A DNA stretch of 64,000 nt, taken from Misgurnus anguillicaudatus (lineage: Eukaryota; Chordata; Actinopteri; Cypriniformes; Cobitidae). The notes under the pieces are model-generated. The model had not been told where the DNA came from, did no database searches, and saw nothing but the letters and a program-made list of their open reading frames with translations. The stretch is from contig NC_073340.2 in assembly GCF_027580225.2 (NCBI RefSeq), positions 20,220,001-20,284,000 of the forward strand, in the 5' to 3' direction. Of the stretch, positions 1 through 12,415 are shown piece by piece. Position 1 is the first letter of the stretch. Every line of letters starts with the position of its first letter. Both the position numbers and the translations under genes were made by a program.

Positions 1-209
1 TCTGTACAAAAGGGGGGCCCGGTGAAAAAAGTTTGGGAGGGTCTGAAGGAAATGCTTTTTTCTATTATTTGTCATTTGTTGTAATGATAAGTAACACATA
101 TACAGTAACAGCATATCCATAAAAAATCTGTATATTTTTACAGACCCACAAGTGTTCATAGCCTTTGCTTTGTGGTCAAGTTTGGCATTGATAATTGAAG
201 CATGTAAGC

Positions 210-492
210 TAGGGTGGTCCTTATAATGGTTAAATTTTTTTAAATGTTCAACTCTCACCCCCTAAATGTGTTAGGATATCAATGAAAAAACACACTGTGC
301 AAAATTTTAAATTGTTCCTACAATATCTAGGGGTTGCTCAAAGCCTTTGAATATTTCCGAAATCAATTCCGTTAATCATTTAAAAACGTACAAAACACAT
401 AAAACTTGCTTCTTGGAGGGTAACTTTGTTCCAGTTATTTCAGTCTCTTCTGATCCTGAACTTTTAAAAGTTGAAAAATAAGGACCACCCTA
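210..492. mobile_element. hAT-type MITE in mpp7 intron
   Basis: Terminal inverted repeats TAGGGTGGTCCTTAT / ATAAGGACCACCCTA, flanked by the exact 8-bp duplication ATGTAAGC (202-209 and 493-500). Confidence 0.9.
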
Positions 493-610
493 ATGTAAGC
501 ACGTGTTATTTAGGATCAACATGCATAAAAATCACATTTTGTTTGTAACTATAGTCATCATAGACTGATCATTGTTGTTAATTTGGTAAAATAAGAGAAG
601 GATGGGTCAC

Positions 611-699
611 CTATCTCACTGCCGGTTCTGGTGGAGAGGGCCGGCATGATGACTGGTGTATCTGTTTCCTTTCAACGTCACAACGATGCCACAACAATC
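611..699 (-). CDS. mpp7: mpp7 exon containing the start codon (5' UTR plus first 12 codons)
   Basis: MPP7 is a membrane-associated guanylate-kinase scaffold (L27, PDZ, SH3 and GUK domains) that acts in epithelial polarity and junction assembly with the DLG/LIN7 complex. This exon codes only the extreme N-terminus. On the minus strand an ATG at 647-645 opens MPALSTRTGSEI plus one base, then a donor (G|GTGACC, GT at 610-609). The vertebrate MPP7 N-terminus as I remember it starts MPALSTGSGSDTG, and the split glycine codon fits the same exon boundary. A splice acceptor with a CTAAC-like branch sequence and CAG at 702-700 starts the exon at 699, leaving about 52 bases of 5' UTR. The L27 and later domains lie left of the window. 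Only 12 residues support the call, but MPP7 is the expected divergent neighbour of WAC. A chance match is the main alternative. Confidence 0.72.
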
Positions 700-2402
700 C
701 TGCAGCGTTGGGGTTAGACGACTCGACCCCAGGCAGAGTCTGTGAAGCCGTGATTATGTCATTGGAAAATCTAAACAAGATTAAAAACAAACACTTTTAT
801 AATACAATGCAGAAGGTTTATAGCATCCAGATACATTTAACAGACTTTAACTTTCAAATTGAAACCATTTGTCAACACCAAACAAGTTCAAAGGTTACAA
901 AATGTGAGGGAAAAATAAAAACAAACAAAAAAGAGAGCTAGAGATGCATCAGCCTCAACGATCACCTCCAATTTTATCTTTTTCCATTTGAGGCTCGGAT
1001 CCATGACATCGAAAGCACCTGAAAACTTTATGTCACCCTAAAGACCTGTAATCTGTGGCTTGATTGTACATTTGAAAAACAGAGAGATGGAAAGAGGAGG
1101 GTGGGGGCAACCTTACTCATTCTGCCTCCATTACAGATCTCACAGTATCAGGTTTGTGAACCAGAATCCGTATGGAAAAAGACATGAGTGCAATGCAAGG
1201 TATGCTGGAGGTTTAATCAAACGCCGCTGTGCTATAAACATAAAGAATGATGCTGCCATCTAGTGGTGTCATTACAGCCAATTACAATTTACAAGGCATC
1301 CAATAGATACGCAGTCTGTACCGAGAAGAAGGGAGTAATAAAGATTAAAGGTTAGATGTGGGAAGGGAAGCACAGCAGAGAAGACTGATGTCCCGGTTCT
1401 AAGAACTAAAACGATTTCACACACGTTTGCTTAACAAAATACACAGACAAGCATTCATTTCCCCAGATAACTGGCAACATTATTGCGGAGATCAGGTTTA
1501 ACACACATCACAATCCCCCGCAAGATCAGAGAGAGGTCAGAGACACGATTTCACACATGCTCACAAACATGAAAGTTTAAGGTCAGATATGGCTTAGTTC
1601 AAGACATATTTTTAGGTAAAAATAACAAACTACCATAGTACTGCCATGGATTTTTCACTCGTGCACTCGTTCTCTCTCCTCTTGTCATACAAGTCTTTGC
1701 AGTACTCGTGACAGTTAAGCGTGTTGCTATTAAATGCATGGCATGTCAATGCAGTGTGCATGCTGTTTTAAGAGTATAAACACACCAGTATTATAAGTGC
1801 TTAAGTGCGTTTATGTGTCTGTAAACTTCATATAGTGAGAAAATACAGTCTTTCAGTCAATAAAACACTTGGCTTAACATGAGCACCGTGGCGCTGCATC
1901 TGAACAAATGAGGGATCCAGACACACACATACACTCATACACAGACAAAAAGGAGTTCATGCCATTTACTAAGAGGGATGCGAAGCATTTAATTAATTTT
2001 TTAATACTATTAGTACTAAAGGAAAGTTAAAAAAGAAAAACAGTTTAAGCAAACTGGATAGAAAGAGGCGAATAAGAATATATTAACATATACAACATAA
2101 AGACCATAAGAAAAATAGAACCAAGAGCTCCAGGAGAGCCATACATCACTGAATCATCTGCAAAAGATTTAGGAGTCTTATGAGACTTTCTGTATGTGCA
2201 AGAATCTGAATGAGCCTCTAAAGGAGATTTGCTGGGAGTCTTGTAAATCAGTGAACCTTAAACTGGTGTGTTGGGACAGTGAATCAAGACGAAGGGCTAC
2301 GGGAGACACGTGCACCATCTGTGCAGAAATAAGAGCGGGTAGTTGCTAAATTCAGCTCTGCTGACTCTTTGAACAGGGATTAATGTAATAGGCTAATTTA
2401 AA
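700..2402. other. mpp7 upstream intron or intergenic, no feature recognised
   Basis: Immediately 5' of the mpp7 start exon on the minus strand. No convincing exon, inverted repeat or coding stretch seen on either strand. Confidence 0.5.
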
Positions 2403-3395
2403 CAGGATTCCCACACCTTAGTTCAGTGGTTCTCAAACTTTTTCAGCGTGCGGCCCCCTTTGTGTACGGCATATTCCTTTGCGGCCCCCCAAAGAAAATT
2501 TATGACAAGAAACTGTTCTAAAACCCAACTTTTGATTAAACAAAACATATTAAATGATACGAAGTAGTGCTGTTGGTTAGTAGTCTTATTTTGTTTAGGT
2601 TTAATTGCACAGAATTCATGATAAATTAATTTATTTTATAAAATGTCATAAAACTGGGGCCCCCCTGGCACCATCTCGCGGCCCCCAGTTTGAGAACTAT
2701 TGCCTTAGTTATTTTCAAATTCAAGGACATTCCAAGGCCTTTCCAGGTCCAATACCCTCAAATTCAAGGACTTAATGTGGGGACACATTTCAAGTGAGAG
2801 CAAGGTTACGTGGTGTTACCTTTTAAGATACATTGTTAAAGTTCCCTTTCGAGGGAACTCCCGCTGCGTCACTGTGGTGACACTTTGAGGACGCCTCCAG
2901 GGGGAAGTGCATCTGAATGTGTATATCAAATCTAAACTAATGGTGAGGCTTAACGTCAAAGACAGGGTGACGCGGGAGCCAGGAAGTATATCGCTATCTG
3001 AAATATTGCCAAAGACGGTGTTACAGGAACACAGGAAGTATGGCAAGGGAGATGCAGTGTCTCGTTCCCTTATCTGGAAACTACGTAACCCAAGATGTTT
3101 TCATGTGTCAAACACAACTATGCAAAATAGCATTTTGGTATTAATCAACATTTGCATGCAGAAGATATAAGCATTTAAAGCAAACAGTTTAGCACGTGTG
3201 CTTAAAAAGTCTAGAAATGTTATGATATTATCCTACACTACACAGGGAATAATATGGATTTTTTCCAGAAAACTTCTTGCATAAAATAGATTCAAGCACC
3301 TTCAATGACCTGTATCTACGTATGTATATTTTCAAAAACTTCCCAGGGCCTTTTCTCACAGATTCACAAACTTTCAAGGACCTGTGGGAACCCTG
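2403..3395 (-). mobile_element. non-autonomous element, CAGGGTTCCCACA-end family, copy 1
   Basis: Ends CAGGATTCCCACACCTTAGT and TCCTTGAA-like motifs, closing in GGACCTGTGGGAACCCTG. It shares an internal region (CTTTGGCAATATT-like and AGGGAACGAG-like motifs) with copies at 32346-33021 and 61294-61948, which are in the opposite orientation. It is interrupted by the hAT MITE at 2424-2702. Small open frames in all copies are not conserved proteins. Confidence 0.7.
2424..2702. mobile_element. hAT MITE nested in the 2403-3395 element
   Basis: Terminal inverted repeats CAGTGGTTCTCAAACTT / AGTTTGAGAACTATTG. Exact 8-bp duplication CCTTAGTT at 2416-2423 and 2703-2710. Removing it restores the host element end. 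Confidence 0.92.
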
Positions 3396-4386
3396 CATAA
3401 ATCTTGTCTTTTATGCATTTTTTACAGGTCAACCTGTGTCACGCTCACATGATCACATGATATGTAAAGTCATGGAGGTTTGCAAGGACTTTATCTATTA
3501 AACACTTATATACATTTTATATGGAGAACTACAAAATGCTTCTATGACTTCATACGATGAAACAGCAAAAATGCCACATGCAAGTAAACAATCATAATGC
3601 AGACTGACTGACAGTGTGTATGTACGAGTCTGCTGAACGTATAAAATGAAGTCACTTGAATATAAGCATATAGTGCAGACCAAAACCATATGATTTAAAT
3701 TTAAATTTTTATAGTAAGAGTAATCTGAGTTCAATATTCTGATAATGTGACGGCTTTAACATAAAGCATTTAAAAGTGTGAACCACGAGGTGCCTTAGGC
3801 ATAAAGAAGATAATCATAAAACCAGCCTCCTGTGTTCAGAACAACTAAAATAATGCGGATTTTGCACTGCATGATGGTAAGTAAATGACAGAATTTTCAG
3901 TTTTGGCTGAACTATTCTTTCAACAACATCTAATCGAACAAACCACATGCTTTAATGTGTATAAACAGAACCATTTCACCCATTATTAAAGACTGCGCAT
4001 GCTGTACTTACCTTACAACCAAACACCTGCCGACACCCACCCATGCATGCACAATGACAAACCTAACCAACAGGAATTACGAGTTTCTTCAGTCGGTTTC
4101 CCTGGCTGATAAACTTGAAAAAAGACACAGTAACGAATAGAGAAAAACAAAGACACGTACAGACCAATAGATTCATACTCAAATTCAGCTAATCTGAAGG
4201 AAAGATGGATATTACAAAATATATTTGCACGGTGAAACCACCAGGTGGAGATAAAGCTACATGAAGTATTCATCCACTCAAACTGGGAACATTCAAAAGT
4301 GTTGAGTATGAATAAAGTGATATTTAGTTACAGTTAACACAAAAGCTCTGTCAAACAAAAAATGATAACCTCACTCTAGAGAACAT
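3396..4386. other. non-coding, old repeat remnant
   Basis: Nothing recognised except a worn fragment near 3855-3925 resembling the right end of the TTAA MITE family seen intact at 60699-60991 (GACAGAATTTTCA followed by a GAACTAT motif). Confidence 0.4.
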
Positions 4387-4957
4387 GTGGGTGATTCTCA
4401 CGAAACCATTGAAACACCACGGCACTAATGATTTTAGCTTTAAAATGTGTAATATAGTAACATTAAAAAGCATCAGAATTAACACAATACTGTGTTCTAC
4501 CTTGCACAATGTGTGATTTCAACATAAGAATTTATAATTGTAAATTTTATCTCATTTTCTGCTGAAATTCTCATTACCGCAATGTGTCCGGCTGTGTTTG
4601 AACATGCGTTATGTTGTAATTTAATCAAATTAACACAAAAATATTAAGAAAAAAAATAAATGGATGTTTTGCTAGACTACTTTAGATGACAGAAAAAATA
4701 TTTACTGAATATTCATGTATAATAATAATGAAGAAAAATTAGGAAAATGATGTGTCCATGCCTGATGTTCTCATCCTCCGCAACACTTTTTGAGAACAGT
4801 TTAAGCACACATACAGAATTTTAATAAAGTTTGATTTTGATAATATGAAATATTGTCTTGTCAAAATGCTTACACGACATTTTGATTATCATTACCGCAA
4901 CAGATGCTTATTAAATGTTAATTTAATTAATAGAAGCATAATACTTTGATTTTAAAT

Positions 4958-6510
4958 TAGTGATGCACCGATGCATCGGCCGCCGATATTTATCGGCCGA
5001 TTTTTGATGAATTTGAAACCATCGGCATATCGGCAATAGCACGAGAAAGGCCGATACCGATTGTTTATTAATTAACCGCATAAAGGCAATGACTTGCATG
5101 TCTGTTGTTCAATTAAAATGATTTAATGTTTGGGTGTGCACTAGGACTGTTCCGAATACCATTTGAGCTTCGAAGCTCTAGTAGAAATCAAATCAAATAT
5201 TCAAAGCTTCGGAAGGAGGAGCTGAACATACATATTTTTCTCTTTAATAAAGGCAGGAATCTGTGTGTGTATGTAGCGGCGTGCCTGTCACGCGTGCTGC
5301 GAGAACAGCATTAGTGAAACAAAACACCAGCAATACTTTTAATAAGGTAGCCTAACATTTTTCTAACAAACAAACACTCCCGTATCAGAAATTAGAAGCA
5401 TAGTAATTATTTATTACGTAAAGGGTAACTTAGGCCATTTAAATAAAACAACGTAAATAAATGAACGAATTAATGAAGTTCAACAAACTGTAATAAAACG
5501 GTAGCATACTTTCAAAATCAAGTTTATTTACTAACACTTACACCATCCAATATGTTTTTTCATCAGTAAACCAATAAAGAAGATATTTTGCAGAAACCCC
5601 AGTGCTCCGTCATGCAAGTCAACCGATCCGCCACTTTAAACATGTATATCTAATACAAAAGTAATCCCCCATAACTCCGTGTGACATATTGACGTCTTGT
5701 GAAGCAAATCAATCCGTTTTTGCAAGAAACTGAACGTTATTTACAACACTATTAGCGTGAATGCCAAAGCAGGAAGACCGCTTTCCGTTTGAGGCGATCT
5801 CTTCTTCTACTGGCTGCGTTTGATGGCTGTTGGCTATGGATGTTGATCTCTCTGCGCCACCTATAGAGCTGGAGCGTGAAGCGCACTTCCTGCTTGGCAA
5901 AAGCTCTGCATTAACGCTGTAAAATATATATATATTCGAATCTCAAAACTGAAAATCAAATGTCAACCAACGGAACGAATATTCGAACATTCTGGTCCAG
6001 CCCTAGTGTGCACTATACTTAAGCACAGACAGAAAACCTTTGTTGAGCTGGCTCAAATGTCTTGGACAATAAAAGAAACAGACTGCACTTTAGTGGGGCA
6101 AGAAGTCCAACTTTTTTTGAAGTAGCAATATTTATACTCTGTTTAAAGAAATAGCACTGGCATTATTTTATGTTTATTAAAGAAATCCATTGTATGTAAA
6201 AATAAATTGTTAATGTTGTTAATAAAAGAAATGCTGAATAGCAAAAACCACCTTTGAAGGTTGTCATGTTGTCTTATTATATTTGTTTTAGCTTAATTTG
6301 TGCCTCTTATTATGTTGGTCAGTTGAATGTTAATTAGATACTATCCATGTTCAGTAAAAATAATATGATGCAGAAATAAACTAGCTAATAGAACAACTGT
6401 ATAGTGTTGTAAACTGTTTAATATCGGTATCGGCATCGGTATCGGCCAGAAGTTGTCTGTTTAAATCGGTATCGGTATCGGCCCAAAAAAATCCTATCGG
6501 TGCATCCCTA
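4958..6510. mobile_element. hAT element, ATCGGCC-type, middle layer of the nest
   Basis: Ends TAGTGATGCACCGATGCATC and a mirrored GATAGGATT/CGGTGCATCCCTA. Exact 8-bp duplication TTTTAAAT (4950-4957 and 6511-6518). Subterminal arrays of ATCGGCC/GGTATCGG. No transposase frame. Confidence 0.92.
5142..6005. mobile_element. hAT element, innermost layer of the nest
   Basis: Ends TAGGACTGTTCCGAAT and ATTCGAACATTCTGG...CAGCCCTA. Exact 8-bp duplication GTGTGCAC (5134-5141 and 6006-6013). Non-autonomous: the longest frames (about 60 codons) resemble nothing I know. Confidence 0.92.
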
Positions 6511-6807
6511 TTTTAAATGCATGTGCAGAATCTCCAAATTATGTTCTTTCAGGTTTGTCATGTCATTTTGAAAATATGTCAGTGTTGATGTTTTCTGACT
6601 GTTGCGGTAATGAGATTTTTTAGGACTAATTTTTTAAATTGTGTTACAAAAAGTGTTAAATGACAAGTAAAAGTTTTTAAATAATATTCCCATTTACTCC
6701 AGACTTTGTTTTTCAATGTCTGGTGGTAAAAAAAAGTAAATTTAAGCAATTTTTACATTTTCATGCTTGACATTTTTAAAACCAAGTTTTCGTGAGAATC
6801 ACCCATC

Positions 6808-7250
6808 TTAAAGGAAAACACCCCCGTTTTTCAATATTTTACTATGTTCTTACCTCAACTTAGATGAATTAATACATACCTATCTTTTTTCAATGCATGC
6901 ACTTTTAATCTTTGTACAGCGCTTTGTGAATGTGTTAGCATTTAGCCTAGCCCCATTCATTCCTATGGCTCCAAACAAAAGTTTTATTTTGTGCCACCAT
7001 ACTTACTCGTGTAACTACTCATGTAACAGTCTTTAAATAGGGAAAACATGGAAGTGTTTGGTGGCTTCTAAATTCCTCCCTGTTTGGAGCCATAGGAATG
7101 AATGGGGCTAGGCTAAATGCTAACACATTCATGAGGCGCTGTACAAAGATTAAAAGTGTACACATTGAGAAAAGATAGGTATGTATTAATTTATCTAAGT
7201 TGAGGTAAGAACATAGTAAAATATTGAAAAACGGGGGTGTTTTCCTTTAA
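6808..7250. mobile_element. TTAA foldback MITE (piggyBac-like)
   Basis: Very long inverted arms (over 150 bases each) starting TTAAAGGAAAACACCCCCGT and ending ACGGGGGTGTTTTCCTTTAA. TTAA at both ends. Central unpaired part about 80 bases. Confidence 0.9.
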
Positions 7251-8390
7251 TGAAATACACTAAAATTCTTAATGAAATAGCAAGAAAACACAAAATGCAT
7301 CATAAAGCAGACTTAAAAGTTTAAAGTTAAATTAACATACAATTTTGAAATAAATACAATGTTCAACAGTTTCAGCTAGCTAGCTATTCCTCTCTATAAG
7401 CAGGATGTGTTGTTCCATGAGTCGTATTGTGCTCATATTTAGGTGTGTGTGTCCTTGAGTTTCACAAGAAAAGCCAGCGGCTCATTGTGGGGTGTATTTG
7501 AAACATTGTAAGAGTCATTAAGGTGATGATTTGGGGCATTTGTGTGAGAACAGCCCCATTCTTATATTCAGACTTTGGGTGAGTATTGTGCGTGTGATGC
7601 TGTCGATAGGCCCTCAGAGGCTGTGTGTAGTCATTAGGAGATGAATGATTTATTTAGGGTTCCTCATGAAGGACAGCATTGAGAGGCTTTCTGCCACACC
7701 ACCACACATCAGTGCTCGCTCTATTCATCTATAATCAGCACGGGCACAGAAAGAACTACAACTCACATAACTGAAGAACAAACCAGTGAGAGAATGACAT
7801 AAAAGTGGTGACCTACATGACTGAATGCACACGCTTTGAGGAAATCAACTTCCACAGTGTAGTGACTCACCTAACTATCATAACTATGTAACGTTTCCAG
7901 CTAAAAGTACACCTTTCCAGTTCAAGAGCTTCAAGTTAATTTAACAATGTGTTAAGGTATTTTTCGAGATAATCCATAACATTTTATTAGGGGGGCTATT
8001 GTTTATTTTTTAATTATTGTTTTAGTTACTTTTAAAACACCAACTGATATTTAGAAATTATAAGAAATTATTTTCACCATTTAACTAAATAAACAAATTT
8101 TTAATTAAATAATGATTTACAGACAGCCGGATAAGCAATGAAAATTAGATTTTTCTGATTTGGTTGGCCAGAAAATTTCCTGATAAAAAAGGTCTATCAT
8201 AAACAGAGAATAATAAACATCTTTAAGTTAAAATTAAGTTCAGCTCTCATGAATCACAAAAACTACATACAAAGGCAGTCAGAATTGTGCATGAGGATAT
8301 ATTATATATAGTTGTGTAAATGCTAAACTGTCGTGATGTGTCCTGGCCAGCAGTGAAGGACCAATTTCTATTAAAACAAGCATTTTAATC
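7251..8390. other. non-coding, nothing recognised
   Basis: AT-rich sequence without inverted repeats, exon-like frames or known motifs that I can support. Confidence 0.4.
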
Positions 8391-9156
8391 CAGTGGGAGC
8401 CAGTGACTTCTTTTTTCGAGGGTGCTCAATGCGAAGTTCGTCACAACATGCAGTGTTTCCCACAGGATTTTGAGAGACTGTGGTGGTGATGACGTCACCC
8501 GCTAATTAGCATATATGTGACATTATGTCGTGTTTGCGTTTCATCTAGTGTTGGCACCTGAAATATGTTTCACTTCTACTCTTTGATCTGTATCTGTATT
8601 ATATATCAAATTATATTTTAAGCCTAATTAAGCGGTTTTAAATAGTGAAATAAAAATGTAAATGGGAATCATGAAAATTCTATTTGTGGGGGCCAGTGTT
8701 GATTCTGTGGTGGGCCACCACAAATAAATCAATGTATGGGAAACACTGACATGTATGTAGCCCGTCATGTGTGTGGTTCGTAAATTCAAAATGTGTGTTT
8801 TGCGCATCGATTGATCCTATGTGCATCACGTGTCTTGTCAAAATAAGTGACTGGTGCAAATGCGTCTTAAGGGTTTATGATAAAAGAGACGCTCGCGTTT
8901 GCCAGATACTCGCATAATCTTATGCGTAATCAGAGTTTACTGTTAAGTCAGTGTCTTGCGTGTATTTTGTGAACGTGAGCGTCTCTTTAATCATAAACGG
9001 TTTTGACGCGTGTGCAGCAGGCACTTATTTTGACAAAACACATGATGCACATGGTTCACATGACGCAACAAACACATAATCTGAAAAGACGAACAAAACA
9101 CATGACACTCATTTTAAATTTGCGCCACTCAGAAGAGCAGTCACGAGCCGCCACTG
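8391..9156. mobile_element. hAT-like element, CAGTGGCGGCTCGTGACT-end family
   Basis: Left end CAGTGGGAGCCAGTGACTTC, right end GCAGTCACGAGCCGCCACTG. Imperfect 8-bp duplication (TTTTAATC at 8383-8390 against TTTTAAAT at 9157-9164). Contains internal inverted segments (GAGACGCTC / GAGCGTCTC) and hosts the MITE at 8451-8748. Confidence 0.8.
8451..8748. mobile_element. CAGTGTTTCCC MITE, copy 1
   Basis: Ends CAGTGTTTCCCACAGG / TGGGAAACACTG. Flanked on both sides by ACATG, a 5-bp duplication. About 95% like copy 2 at 44129-44441 by eye. Inserted inside the 8391-9156 element. Confidence 0.88.
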
Positions 9157-9381
9157 TTTTAAATTTATACGTATGTGGCCAATAAATCAGAGACGTCACC
9201 TGAAATACAAATACAGGTGGTCACAGGACATACTTGAAGCATAAATGTGTCTCAGCTGACAACAGATTACCAAGTTTGACCCGGGCAGACCATCAGTGTG
9301 TAATACCAAATTTTGATCATGGCACAACTTTTTTTGTCTCAGGAATAATTTGTGACAACATAAAATAGGGCCTATTTCAAA

Positions 9382-9411
9382 TAGGGTTAGGGTTAGCCCT
9401 AACCCTAACTA
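9382..9411. repeat. inverted telomere-type repeats, head to head
   Basis: TAGGGTTAGGGTTAG (9382-9396) is followed directly by CCCTAACCCTAACTA (9397-9411). The G-rich strand runs toward the junction from both sides, as at a telomere-telomere fusion, but with only about 2.5 units per side. Confidence 0.9.
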
Positions 9412-9933
9412 TTCTGATGCTATTCTTTCCTGTTGGTCCACTGGGAATAGCTTAAGCTTATTGACAATCCAAAAATAGAGCTGTAAAACCTAATGATGTA
9501 TAATCATTAACTGAAAGATGCCATATGCAGGGTTTTTTTCTCTTTAAACTGATGGCATGCTAATACTGTCAATTCCAGAGTCCATACCATTTACACACAC
9601 AAAAGTCCTCAGGCTAATCCAAATGCTTAGCCTATTAGCATGAAAACAAACAATGGCAGCAGGCATGTGGAGCACTTTCTGAGAACAAATGTTAGGCTCT
9701 TTTACTGATCCAATAAGATACATTTCTGAACATAAACATTTAATTTATGCTCAACACAAGCTTGACTCTCTGTATAACTTTATGTGTTTAATCAGTTTTT
9801 GTTACAGATATGTACATTTTTATGTACGACAAATAATTGATCATTCTAACCTTTTACGTCAAACTGCAAAAAAGTTTAGTTTTTAAACTGGCAAGGTTTC
9901 AATAACTTGATTGTGTATTTTCTCCATTAAATA

Positions 9934-10195
9934 GGCTTTATGCCCAGCTGCACTACTTCCTGAACTTCAGCCAGCTCCTTGTTTCCTGTCTGCCATTACT
10001 GGACAAACTGAATAATCCAGGTGTGTCTGATTATTGTTGTTGTGACTATTGAGGTCAGGCACACCTGGATTAATCAGTTTGTTTGTGACTACTGAGGTCA
10101 GGCACACCTGGATTAATCAGTTTGTCCAATAATGGCAGACAGGAAACAAGGAGCTGGCTGAAGTTAAAGAAGTAGTGCAGCTGGGCATAAAGCCC
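9934..10195. mobile_element. foldback MITE
   Basis: Arms of about 90 bases: GGCTTTATGCCCAGCTGCAC at the left and GTGCAGCTGGGCATAAAGCC at the right, including a mirrored GACAGGAAACAAGGAGCTGG. The centre holds a direct duplication of about 43 bases (GAGGTCAGGCACACCTGGAT, twice). Confidence 0.85.
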
Positions 10196-11303
10196 ATTGC
10201 TTAAAGCTCATGTTGTTAGCTGTTAACAAATGTTAACAAATGTTATAAGTCAAATATGCATGACAGTTGTTACGCTTTAAAAGTTATCCTCTTCAGAACA
10301 ATGCTGCATATGCCAGATACGCCCATACACTGCATTACTCATAGACCACAGACATTCAAATAAGTATTCATTACTACCACCACTGGCATCCTTTTCCAAT
10401 GAGCACCACTCTGCAGGAGAAGCTCTATATTAGCCAATGAGGACAGCTCAATGCAGAAGACTAGACATTTATCAGACTGCCACAGAAGACTCCACATAAA
10501 TGAGTAACAAACATTTAGCACTTGAATGCTACTGCCGAAACATAGGAAACTGTCTAAAGACACCAAACAACATGTCTGTAAATTTTACACACATTTGTAG
10601 TCCTGCTATGCAAGCTACTTCATGAACAGATACATTGTTTAAGGCCGACAGCAAAGGAAAGTGATGCTTATTTATTAACTATCTCACCATTTTGTGAATG
10701 GACTTTTTTGTGGCAGGGGGCTTAGCTATTATTTAACAGGACAGAACAGAACATCCATTGTTTTAGTGCCATAGCTCTTTCTTGGGACAATAAATAACAA
10801 AATTTAATTGACTGCATAAACATAGTATATACATAGTTTTTTTTATAAATTTAGACTAATGATCTAAAATGAAGTAAGATATATTGACAGATCTAACAAA
10901 GCATCTTAAACTATGAAGAAAACTAAACTCATTTTCAGAATCACATCTACAGTCATAGTTTCTTTTAACAGTGTGACTAGTGATCATTATAATTACTGGT
11001 AACAGACCTTCAACAGTGCTTACTCATATTCAGTCATCCAAGATCATAGCAAACAAATGGTTCAGGATGAGGCCATCACAAACTGATCTCTACCTTTTTA
11101 GGAAGCAGCAGTTTATCGAATTCTTGTACTGGACTTTCCCAGCATGTCTTGTGGAACAAACATTAGCACATCTGATTTAATGCCAGCAGCTTTTAATAGA
11201 AACAGATCACCACAACTGTCTGGCTGTAAGTTTGTGGGTGAAAGAAAGCAAGATACCACTCAGTTCCCAATGAAAAATATTAACATCCACAGAAGTTTTA
11301 TTT
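10196..11303. other. non-coding, nothing recognised
   Basis: No exon, repeat end or RNA gene supported on either strand. Confidence 0.4.
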
Positions 11304-12415
11304 TTAAAGAGTAACTAAACCCCTGATCAGAGCCTGACTCCACCCACTGGCAATATCTGAAAAATGCAAGAAAAGTGGGCAGACCCCAATGGAGATAGAG
11401 GGGACGAACAGAGCTCGTAACAAGGACGTGGTGAGCTTGAACCCCCTTACGTCATGTAGTACCGAAACATCCAATAGGAAAATTCAACTGCAGTAGCCAC
11501 CGTTCAACCTAAAGAGGGCAGCACTCAGACGTTTTTACATCATACACACTCACCTAAAGGATTATTAGGAACACCATACTAATACTGTGTTTGACCCTTT
11601 CGCCTTCTGAACTGCCTTAATTCTATGTGCCATTGATTCAACAAGGTACTGAAAGCATTCTTTAGAAATGTTGGCCCATATTGATAAGATACCATCTTGC
11701 CGTTGATGGAGATTTGTGGGATGCACATCCAGGACACAAAGCTCCCGTTCCACCACATCCCAAAGACGCTCTATTGGGTCTTTTGCTGTTGTAGCCCATC
11801 CGCCTCAAGGTTGTGCATGTTGTGGCTACACAAATGCATTGCTGCATACCTCGGTTGTAACGAGTGGTTATTTCAGTTAAAGTTGCTCTTCTATCAGCTT
11901 TAATCAGTCGGCCAATTCTCCTCTGACCTCTAGCATCAACAAGGCATTTTAGCCCACAGGACTGCCGCATACTGGATGTTTTTCCTATTTCAGAACATTC
12001 TTTGTAAACCCTAGAAATGGTTGTGTGTGAAAATTCCAGTAACTGAGCAGATACTCAGAAATACTCAGAAAGGCCCGTCTGGCACCAACAACCATGCCAC
12101 GCTCAAAATTGCTTAAATCACCTTTCTTTCCCATTGTGACATTCAGTTTGGAGTTCAGGAGATTGACTTGACCAGGACCACACCCCTAAATGCATTAAAG
12201 CAACTGCCATGTGATTGGTTGATTAGATAATTGCATTAATAAGAAACTGAACAGGTGTTCCTAATAATCCTTTATGTGAGTGTATATTGTAGCACTGAAA
12301 CACTTTATACGCAAATGTCAAATGTTTTACTTAAATCAATGAACAGCACTAATAAAGCCCCATTCTTACAGATCATTAACTAAAAAAGTTGGTTTAGGGT
12401 TTAGTTACTCTTTAA
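11304..12415. mobile_element. TTAA MITE interrupted by a Tc1 remnant
   Basis: Ends TTAAAGAGTAACTAAACCC / GGTTTAGTTACTCTTTAA with TTAA at each side. Without the insert at 11543-12284 the element is about 370 bases. Confidence 0.88.
11543..12284 (-). mobile_element. internally deleted Tc1-like element with transposase fragment
   Basis: TA target sites with ends CACTCACCTAAAGGATTATT and a mirrored AATAATCCTTTATGTGAGTG. On the minus strand at 11970-11662 a frame reads RRIGRLIKADRRATLTEITT and LRRMGYNSKRP, the helix-turn-helix region of Tc1 transposases. The catalytic DDE part is missing and the frame is interrupted, so it cannot move itself. Confidence 0.85.

Larger units (their letters stand above)
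4387..6806. mobile_element. outer DNA element hosting two nested hATs
   Basis: Inverted ends TGGGTGATTCTCACGAAA / TTTCGTGAGAATCACCCA. With the 1.55-kb insertion removed, the host is about 0.87 kb, AT-rich and non-coding. Target duplication not clear; superfamily unassigned. Confidence 0.75.

Noticed and set aside
2816..3170. Opposite-strand small frames, also at 32593-32898 and 61538-61863
   Set aside because: They lie in three copies of one repeat, and the frames are not conserved between copies.
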